Below, in pieces: positions 5,376-11,932 of a stretch of 11,932 bases of DNA; position 1 is the first letter of the stretch; each line of letters begins with the position of its first letter. The DNA is from an uncultured Muribaculaceae bacterium (GTDB taxonomy: Bacteria; Bacteroidota; Bacteroidia; Bacteroidales; Muribaculaceae), in assembly GCA_938039795.1 (NCBI GenBank), contig CALHWU010000134.1, positions 1 to 11,932 on the forward strand, read 5' to 3'. The position numbers and the translations under genes are program-made. The notes under the pieces were generated by a model, which saw only the letters and a program-made list of their open reading frames with translations, was not told the DNA's origin and did not search any database.

Positions 5376-7843
5376 CCTACGCTCAGATAATACTGCCGCT
5401 TCCGCTTCAGGGAGGGTTCACCTATGAGGTGCCACCCGAAATGGAGCGGCAGCTGCGTATCGGCTCGCGTGTGATAGTGCCGTTCGGGCGCCGGAAGTTC
5501 TATACGGGTATCATCGACTCCCTCAGCGACCGACGGCCCGAAGGATACGAGCTTAAAGCCATTACAGCAGTGCTCGACGATGGGGCGCCCGTCATAAAGC
5601 GGCCCCAGATGCAGCTGTGGAACTGGATTGCCGACTATTATCTCGCTACTACCGGTGAGGTCATGAAAGCCGCTCTCCCGGCCGGACTGAAAGTGGAGAG
5701 CGAGACATTCGTGGAACCTGTAGCCGACTTCGAGGAGGATCCCGACGTCAGGCTGTCAGAACGTGAGGTTGTGGTGCTTCAGACCCTTGACCACGCATCA
5801 AAGCGGCTCAATGTTTCCGATATAGAGAAACTGACCGGATTCACCGGTGTAAATGCCCTTATCGTCCGCATGATCGAAAAAGGAGCTGTGGCAATCAGTG
5901 AAAAACTGGTGGAAAGGTATGCTCCAAGGCGGGAAACGTACGTAAAGTTCGCTTTCGGCCACGGCGATGCCGAGGCTCTTCACCAGGCCTTTGATTCGGT
6001 AAAGAGCGCGCGCCGGCAGGAAGCCGCGCTGCTCGCGCTCACCGAACTCTCAGGCATTATGCGCGGCGAACCCTCGGAAGTCTCGGTCAAAACGCTTGCG
6101 GAACGTACCGGTATCAGTCTTCCGATACTGAAGGCTCTGCAGCAGAAAGGGATTGTAGAGATTTACCGCAAGGAGATCAGCCGGTTTGGTTTCAATGGCC
6201 TCGTCAACACTACCCTCCCTGAACTCAGCATCGCACAGAGGACAGCTCTCGCTGACATTCATACATCATGGCGCGACAAAGATGTCACTCTGCTGCGGGG
6301 AGTGACGTCGAGCGGCAAGACGGAAATCTATATCCATCTGATCGACTTTGTGCTTCGTCAGCGCCGGCAGGTGCTTTATCTCGTGCCTGAGATAGCGCTG
6401 ACCACTCAGCTCACCGAGCGGCTCCAGAGAGTGTTTGGCGACAAAGTGATCATATATCACTCGAAGTTCACCGACAACGAGAGAGTCGACATATGGCGAC
6501 GTCTGCTCAATTCCGACGAACCATGCGTGGTCATCGGAGCACGCTCCTCGGTATTGCTCCCTTTCGGGCCACTCGGCCTTGTCATAACCGATGAAGAGCA
6601 CGACACAAGCTATAAGCAGCAGGATCCGGCCCCACGATACAACGCCCGCGACACGGCAATGGTACTCGCACGGATGCATGGAGCCAAAACACTGCTCGGC
6701 AGCGCCACCCCATCGGTGGAGACTTACTATAAAGCTTCTACGGGACGATTCGGACTCGTGGAACTGACCGAACGCTACGGCTCGGCTGTGCTTCCTGAAG
6801 TGAAAGTCGTGGACATGAAGAGGGCCCGGCTTCGCGGAGAGGTCAAAGGCGCGCTCTCACTTGATGCTTCGCAGGCTGTCGCCGATGCGACGGCCCGCGA
6901 AGAGCAGTCGATAGTATTCATCAACCGTCGCGGATTCGCGCCTATAGCCGAATGCAGCAGTTGCGGTTTCTCGCCTAAATGCGAGCACTGCGACGTGACA
7001 CTCACATATCATAAGCGCATCGACCGCCTTGTCTGCCACTACTGTGGCTCGCAGTACCCTCTCCCGGCCACATGCCCTGCATGTAAGGGACCGACCATCG
7101 AGGTGCTCGGATTCGGCACGGAACGTGTGGAGGAGGAAATCGAATCATCATTCCCCGGCGCATCAGCCCTGAGGATGGATCTCGATACCACACGCAGCAA
7201 GGACAGCTACCAGCAGATCATCCGCGACTTCTCCGACGGGAAAGCCAAGATACTCGTGGGCACGCAGATGGTGACAAAGGGGCTCGACTTCGCGGGGGTG
7301 TCGGCTGTCGTGATCATGAGTGCCGACGCTATGCTCAACGTCCCCGATTTCCGGGCTTCCGAACGGGCGTTCAACATGATGGAGCAGGTGGCCGGACGCG
7401 CCGGGCGCCGCGACACTCCGGGACACGTCATCATACAGGCCTACCAGCCGGCGCATCCTGTACTTCCGTTCGTGATGGCTCATGATTATCAGGGGTTTTA
7501 CGACTATGAAATCGAGGAACGCCGAAAATTTCTTTACCCGCCGTTCACACGCATAATCTATCTCTATATAAAACACCGCGATCAGAGAGAGGTGGATGCC
7601 ATAGCCGTGACATATGCCCACGCGCTCCGACAGCTGTTCGGCAACCGGGTATACGGCCCTGAAGAGCCGCATGTAGGCAGAGTGCAGCAACTCTATATCC
7701 GCAAGATAATGCTCAAGATCGAAGTGGAGGCATCCATGACCAAGGTGCGGGCGATACTGCGCGACCTGTACGAAAGGATGCATGCCGTGCCGGGCAGTCC
7801 GATACGCTCGGCACAGATTTACTACGACGTCGATCCGATGTGA
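5372..7843 (+). CDS. priA: Primosomal protein N', replication-restart helicase PriA
   Basis: PriA is a superfamily 2, 3'-to-5' DNA helicase that recognises stalled or broken replication forks and reloads the replisome. The 823-residue product is full length for Bacteroidetes. In order: an N-terminal DNA-binding domain (AQIILPLPLQGGFTYEVP, 4-21), a winged-helix-like region (~125-275), Walker A GVTSSGKTE (310-318), the DEEH box (407-410) and GSATPS (443-448). Then comes a zinc-binding insert with all eight cysteines (528, 531, 537, 540, 555, 558, 568, 571), followed by VGTQMVTKGLDF (629-640), QVAGRAGRR (672-680) and the C-terminal domain. The start is fixed by its ATGA overlap with the NUDIX stop, which implies translational coupling. 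It is the last gene of the rightward run. Nothing essential appears to be missing. Confidence 0.97.
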   Translation: MTYAQIILPLPLQGGFTYEVPPEMERQLRIGSRVIVPFGRRKFYTGIIDSLSDRRPEGYELKAITAVLDDGAPVIKRPQMQLWNWIADYYLATTGEVMKAALPAGLKVESETFVEPVADFEEDPDVRLSEREVVVLQTLDHASKRLNVSDIEKLTGFTGVNALIVRMIEKGAVAISEKLVERYAPRRETYVKFAFGHGDAEALHQAFDSVKSARRQEAALLALTELSGIMRGEPSEVSVKTLAERTGISLPILKALQQKGIVEIYRKEISRFGFNGLVNTTLPELSIAQRTALADIHTSWRDKDVTLLRGVTSSGKTEIYIHLIDFVLRQRRQVLYLVPEIALTTQLTERLQRVFGDKVIIYHSKFTDNERVDIWRRLLNSDEPCVVIGARSSVLLPFGPLGLVITDEEHDTSYKQQDPAPRYNARDTAMVLARMHGAKTLLGSATPSVETYYKASTGRFGLVELTERYGSAVLPEVKVVDMKRARLRGEVKGALSLDASQAVADATAREEQSIVFINRRGFAPIAECSSCGFSPKCEHCDVTLTYHKRIDRLVCHYCGSQYPLPATCPACKGPTIEVLGFGTERVEEEIESSFPGASALRMDLDTTRSKDSYQQIIRDFSDGKAKILVGTQMVTKGLDFAGVSAVVIMSADAMLNVPDFRASERAFNMMEQVAGRAGRRDTPGHVIIQAYQPAHPVLPFVMAHDYQGFYDYEIEERRKFLYPPFTRIIYLYIKHRDQREVDAIAVTYAHALRQLFGNRVYGPEEPHVGRVQQLYIRKIMLKIEVEASMTKVRAILRDLYERMHAVPGSPIRSAQIYYDVDPM

Positions 7844-7929
7844 CCCAGAGCTGTCGTTTTTATGCTTTTTTGGCCAATCAAAGAGATCAAAAGGGTCATG
7901 CGCGGCTCCCCACAAAGCGGTATTTTTTG

Positions 7930-7937
7930 TAACTTTG
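7930..7937 (+). promoter_or_regulatory. Predicted -7 box of the tamB-like gene
   Basis: TAACTTTG at 7930-7937 is an exact TAnnTTTG match, followed by CA, as is common in Bacteroidetes promoters. No good TTTG is found 19-21 bases upstream. It lies in the 149-bp gap after priA. Transcription would begin near 7943, about 50 bases before the TTG start or about 14 before a GTG at 7957. AGCGG (7916-7920) and CCGCT (7941-7945) form a short inverted repeat around the box. Confidence 0.6.
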
Positions 7938-7992
7938 CATCCGCTGCCGCCCTATAGTGGCAAGTGATATCCGCGGGCCGGAACGACAAGCA

Positions 7993-10900
7993 TTGAAATG
8001 GATTTATAAAATATTAAGAGCCACAGTGATGGCGGCTGTAATACTGGCTGTGGTAGTGCCGGTAGGATTGTTTATAGCCCTGTCAATTCCCGGAGTGCAG
8101 AACACCATACGGAGTGCCACCGAACGTGAACTGACCTCTCTTTTAGGCATGAAAGTAGCCATTGGCAATGTGAATATAGCTCCATTCAGCCGGATCACTC
8201 TGAAGAGGGTGCTTATCACCGGCCAGGAGGGGGACACTGCCATCGCGGCCGACCATATCGGAGCTGGTCTGAATCTTACAAGCCTTATTTTCAAAAGCAG
8301 GATGGAGGTAAACTATGCCGAGATCATCGGTCTCGACGTCAGCCTGCGACGCGACTCCGCCGGATCCCCGCTCAACATACAGCCGATGATCGACGCTCTT
8401 TCGCCTCGCGACACCACCCGGAAGCCCCGTCCCTACGATCTGCGCATCAATACGGTCGTGATACGCAAGTCAGCCGTCAGCTACGACGTAGCATCAGCAG
8501 TTCCGGCCGATTCCGGGCGCTTCGATCCATGCCACATAGCCATAACTGATTTCCGTGCCGACCTTCGTCTGCCACGCATAGCCAACGATGACTATCATGC
8601 CGTGGTAAGGCGCATGGCGTTCAACGAGCGTTCAGGCTTCTCCCTCCAGAGCCTTGACGGTGAATTCAACATCGGTCAGAGGTCGACCACCGTCAAGGGA
8701 TTCACTGTCGCCACTCCAGGCTCGCTGATCTCGCTCGCTGACTTCACCCTGTATTACCCTGATCTTAAAAGTATCGGCACAAGCTTGCCGGAAATGCCCG
8801 TCGACCTGCGGCTACTGCCCGAGAGCCACCTGTCGCTCATGACTCTTGCCCCGTTTGTACCGGTTCTTGCCGACAAAGACCTGACATTCGACATGTCGGG
8901 CCATTTCGAAGGGACAGTCTCAAGCTTGAATGTCAGCAACCTTGATTTCTCCTCCGACGACGGACAGCTGTGGATTCGTGCCGACGCCACAATCGAAGGC
9001 CTTGCGGCTGAAGAAGGTGTCCGTTCAATTGATCTCCGCCGTCTCAGCTGTGGGATCGACGGAGCCGAAGCTCCGTCCGTCATAGAACGGTTCACCGGAA
9101 AGCCCCTGAGCCACGACGCCGACACGCTGCTCCATAACGCGGGCAGCATCAATTTTCTGGGCCAGGCATTCCTGACGCCCGAAAACGGACGACTGACAGC
9201 ATCGCTTGCCGCCGGCCCCGGAGCATTAGAGATTGCATCGGAGTATAAAAAACTCAGCGCCGGAGGTTATCAGCTGATCAATTCAGTGGAGACAGTCGAC
9301 TTCGACGGCGATGCGCTCACCCGCGGCACGTCTCCCAGACTTGCCGCTATAGGACGCGCCAGCTTCACTATCATTTCGGAAGCGATTACTGCCGGAAAAA
9401 AAATCACTGGAAAAACAAGAGCCGACATCACTGAACTGCAATACAACGATCATTCACTGCACGACGTGGCGATGGAAGCGCTTTTCGACGGCGAGCATCT
9501 TGATATTACAGCATCATCGGACAATCCGGAGCTTGACTTCAATATCGAGGCAAGCACGACACTTCCGTTCACCGGCCTTTTAGCTCGGGCTGATCTGCGG
9601 CGGATTGATCTGTCAGCTGTCCCCGGGATGAAGCTCCCGGTCAGTCACCTTGCATCATTGAGCGCCGACGCGGCCATAGAGGGATCAACGGCAGAAGAGC
9701 TTACCGGCCACATAGAGATCAACGGCTTGTCGTTCACCGGAGCCACAGCCCGCGACATCAACATAGATCATATACTGCTGACGGCCGACAAAGACTCGGC
9801 CGGACGCACTCTGAAACTGACGTCGGACATAGCTGACGCGACACTGAGCGGACGTTTCACCCCGCGATCGGCCATTACCCTTTGCAAAGAGACGGTTGCC
9901 ACTATTCTGCCGGCTCTGATGCATAATCAACCGGCTACACATCAGGATGACACATATACTGCTGACTCCCTGACGCTTTCAATAACACTCAAGACCACCG
10001 ATCCGCTCGGTCCCCCGGCATCGTTGCCTGTGGCTGTCATCTACCCCGTTGAAATCCGCGGACGTCTCGACGGACACGATATTGAGCTGAACGTAAATGC
10101 TCCTTATCTGCAACAGAAAAACCGTCTGCTCGAAAACACGTCGCTCACGATCGGCATCGACTCCAACGACCCCGGATCGCCGCGTGCCGCCATATACGCA
10201 TCAACAGCTTTCCCTACAAAAAAAGGCACCGCTACAATCAATTTCGATTCTCACGCGATCACCAATTCCATCGACTCACGGATAGCATGGAAGATCGAGC
10301 GAGAGGCCGATTTCAGCGGAGAAATAAGTCTCAATACTCTCCTTTCACTTTCCGATCCGCCACAATCTGTCCACCATTCCCTTCCATCGCTGACAGCCGA
10401 CATCAGCGTCAACCCCGGCCGGGTGACCATCAACGACACCACATGGAGCATAGGAAAGGCCGCCATACATATAGCCCCACGCCATTACAGTGTGGAAGGG
10501 CTAAGCATGTCGCGCCCGGGACAAAGCCTTCTTATCGACGGTACGGTCAGCGATAATCCCTCTGACAGCCTTACTATCGACCTGCATAACGCCAATCTCG
10601 ACTACGTGTTCGAGACGCTCGACATATCCACTGCTATGTTTGGCGGCATAGCGACCGGCACGTTCCACGCCTCGTCGCTGCTCTCGCCCGAGCCACGGCT
10701 CTATACCGACGGCCTATACGTCGACCGGCTGAGCTACAACCACTCCCTCATGGGCAATACGACAATACGCTCCCACTGGCTTCCCGACGCACGTGCCGTG
10801 GCGATCAACGCCGTGGTAGATCAGCCCAACGGACGCCACTCCACCATCGACGGGCGCATCATGCCGCTGTCCGACTCCCTCGACTTCCATTTCGACGCCG

Positions 10901-11932
10901 ACCGCATAGAGATCGGCTTCATGCTACCCTTCATGGAAGCTTTCACATCGTCGGTCAGCGGATACGCATCCGGAAAGGCCCGCCTCTGGGGAAGCTTCAA
11001 GTATATCGACATGGTCGGCGACATCTTCGCCGAAGACTTCAGGATGAAAGTCGATTTCACCAATACATTCTATCATGTGAAGTCCGACACCGTCCGGCTT
11101 ACACCCGGCCATATCGACCTGAAGGACATCACGCTGTATGACGATCGCGGCCATACAGCTCTGCTCAACGGATATCTCGACCACGAATTTTTCAAACGCC
11201 CCCGATTCCAGTTCCGCATCACGCAGGCCCGCGACATGCTCGTCTATGATGTCAGGGAGAATCCCGAGATGCGCTGGTTCGGACGCATCTTCGGCAACGG
11301 CTCGGCCACTGTCAGCGGCAAGCCTGGCCTTGTCGACATCGGCGTCAACATGTCGACGGCGCCGGGCTCTACATTCACTTTCGTGCTTTCCGACGCCGAA
11401 CAGGCCTACGACTATCAGTTCATCACGTTCCGCGACCGTGATCAGGCCCGCAAGGACTCCATTGAGCGCCTGACAAGCCCTCCGCAGATCGTCAAGGAGC
11501 TGAAAGAACGTATAGCCCGGTCGAATGACGACGGGCCCGGGAGCATCTACAAGATGAATATAGCCGTGGATGTCAACCCCTCGGCGCAGGTCACCCTGGT
11601 GATGGATCCGGTGGGCGGCGACCGGATACGCGCGTTCGGCAACGGCAACCTGCGCATGACCTATGACTCTGCCAACGAAGACCTGCGCATGTTCGGCACC
11701 TACACCCTCACGCGCGGAAACTATAACTTTACCCTCCAGGATATCATCATCAAGGATTTCACCATACGCGACGGATCGTCGATCACATTCCACGGCGATC
11801 CCTATGCAGCCCAGCTCGATATCCAGGCCATCTACTCGGTCAACGCCAACTTGTCAGATCTCGACGAGTCATTCCTGCAGGATAAGGAGCTTAACCGTAC
11901 CAACGTGCCGGTTCACGCGTTGCTCAACGTGG
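7993..11932 (+). CDS. tamB: TamB-like translocation/assembly module protein (C-terminus beyond the window)
   Basis: TamB/AsmA-type proteins are anchored in the inner membrane and span the periplasm as a long beta-rich groove, acting in outer-membrane protein assembly and/or lipid transport. The frame is open without a stop for 1313 codons, to the window's end. It starts with KWIYKILR and a membrane helix at ~11-31 (TVMAAVILAVVVPVGLFIAL), then IPGVQNTIRSAT, the usual onset of the periplasmic part. The last ~80 residues visible hold the family's C-terminal (DUF490) signature: TRGNYNFTLQDIIIKDFTI, then RDGSSITFHGDPYAAQLDIQ and AIYSVNANLSDL. The middle is low-similarity beta-repeat sequence with no recognisable enzyme motif. 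Bacteroidetes members are roughly 1400-1500 residues, so perhaps 100-200 are missing. There is no ATG at the start: TTG 7993 fits the anchor best, GTG 7957 and ATG 8029 are alternatives. Confidence 0.9.
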   Translation, partial: MKWIYKILRATVMAAVILAVVVPVGLFIALSIPGVQNTIRSATERELTSLLGMKVAIGNVNIAPFSRITLKRVLITGQEGDTAIAADHIGAGLNLTSLIFKSRMEVNYAEIIGLDVSLRRDSAGSPLNIQPMIDALSPRDTTRKPRPYDLRINTVVIRKSAVSYDVASAVPADSGRFDPCHIAITDFRADLRLPRIANDDYHAVVRRMAFNERSGFSLQSLDGEFNIGQRSTTVKGFTVATPGSLISLADFTLYYPDLKSIGTSLPEMPVDLRLLPESHLSLMTLAPFVPVLADKDLTFDMSGHFEGTVSSLNVSNLDFSSDDGQLWIRADATIEGLAAEEGVRSIDLRRLSCGIDGAEAPSVIERFTGKPLSHDADTLLHNAGSINFLGQAFLTPENGRLTASLAAGPGALEIASEYKKLSAGGYQLINSVETVDFDGDALTRGTSPRLAAIGRASFTIISEAITAGKKITGKTRADITELQYNDHSLHDVAMEALFDGEHLDITASSDNPELDFNIEASTTLPFTGLLARADLRRIDLSAVPGMKLPVSHLASLSADAAIEGSTAEELTGHIEINGLSFTGATARDINIDHILLTADKDSAGRTLKLTSDIADATLSGRFTPRSAITLCKETVATILPALMHNQPATHQDDTYTADSLTLSITLKTTDPLGPPASLPVAVIYPVEIRGRLDGHDIELNVNAPYLQQKNRLLENTSLTIGIDSNDPGSPRAAIYASTAFPTKKGTATINFDSHAITNSIDSRIAWKIEREADFSGEISLNTLLSLSDPPQSVHHSLPSLTADISVNPGRVTINDTTWSIGKAAIHIAPRHYSVEGLSMSRPGQSLLIDGTVSDNPSDSLTIDLHNANLDYVFETLDISTAMFGGIATGTFHASSLLSPEPRLYTDGLYVDRLSYNHSLMGNTTIRSHWLPDARAVAINAVVDQPNGRHSTIDGRIMPLSDSLDFHFDADRIEIGFMLPFMEAFTSSVSGYASGKARLWGSFKYIDMVGDIFAEDFRMKVDFTNTFYHVKSDTVRLTPGHIDLKDITLYDDRGHTALLNGYLDHEFFKRPRFQFRITQARDMLVYDVRENPEMRWFGRIFGNGSATVSGKPGLVDIGVNMSTAPGSTFTFVLSDAEQAYDYQFITFRDRDQARKDSIERLTSPPQIVKELKERIARSNDDGPGSIYKMNIAVDVNPSAQVTLVMDPVGGDRIRAFGNGNLRMTYDSANEDLRMFGTYTLTRGNYNFTLQDIIIKDFTIRDGSSITFHGDPYAAQLDIQAIYSVNANLSDLDESFLQDKELNRTNVPVHALLNV

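Noticed and set aside
7841..7898. TGACCC (7841-7846) and GGGTCA (7893-7898) as a terminator after priA
   Set aside because: The arms are only 6 bp and 46 bases apart, and no U-run follows the second arm. The T-runs in between lack a preceding stem.
7163..7915. Minus-strand open frame of 250 codons opposite the end of priA
   Set aside because: It overlaps conserved PriA helicase motifs on the other strand and has no family resemblance or promoter.
10924..11793. Minus-strand open frame of 289 codons opposite the tamB-like gene
   Set aside because: It is antisense to a region with a strong TamB C-terminal signature. The product has no recognisable domain, and long antisense frames are expected in G+C-rich coding DNA with this codon bias.
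1..11932. tRNA, rRNA, CRISPR array, insertion sequence, riboswitch or prophage
   Set aside because: I looked on both strands for direct-repeat arrays, transposase motifs and conserved RNA elements and saw none; nearly all the DNA is accounted for by the listed genes.

Overview
The window looks like ordinary chromosomal DNA from a Bacteroidales bacterium. The rather G+C-rich coding and the gene content would fit a Muribaculaceae-type gut commensal, but that family assignment is inference. Three signs support the order. The neighbourhood (nadK, a CBS/ACT-type protein, pdxJ, ExbB/ExbD/TonB) is a familiar Bacteroidales arrangement. Promoters have the Bacteroidetes -7 form TAnnTTTG, and starts have no Shine-Dalgarno sequence. 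The last gene is a Bacteroidetes-style TamB-like protein. No mobile element, CRISPR array, tRNA, rRNA or phage gene is visible.

Layout. On the minus strand at the left edge lie the first 128 codons of NAD kinase (1-386). Upstream of it is a short frame (about 457-855) holding only the C-terminal ACT-like half of a protein that usually also carries a CBS pair. A compact control region (about 856-998) separates this leftward pair from a rightward run of seven tightly spaced genes. These are pdxJ, exbB, exbD, a tonB-like gene, a GH130 glycoside phosphorylase, a NUDIX hydrolase and priA (999-7843). Spacing is 35 bp or less throughout, with ATGA stop/start overlaps at exbD/tonB and NUDIX/priA, so one or two transcripts could cover the run. 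After a 149-bp gap with its own promoter, a TamB-like gene runs from about 7993 off the right end (at least 1313 codons, no stop in the window).

How the genes relate. nadK (NADP synthesis) and pdxJ (pyridoxal phosphate synthesis) are cofactor genes read divergently from the same region. ExbB, ExbD and the TonB/TolA-like protein form an inner-membrane, proton-driven motor that energises the outer membrane. TamB is an envelope-spanning protein of outer-membrane biogenesis, so two separate envelope functions flank a small sugar/nucleotide metabolism and replication-restart block (GH130, NUDIX, PriA).

I did not find a convincing undescribed system. The points most worth a second look are the CBS-less ACT-like gene with no ATG near its N-terminus, the apparently face-to-face promoters between it and pdxJ, and the non-ATG start of tamB overlapped by a three-codon ATG frame.
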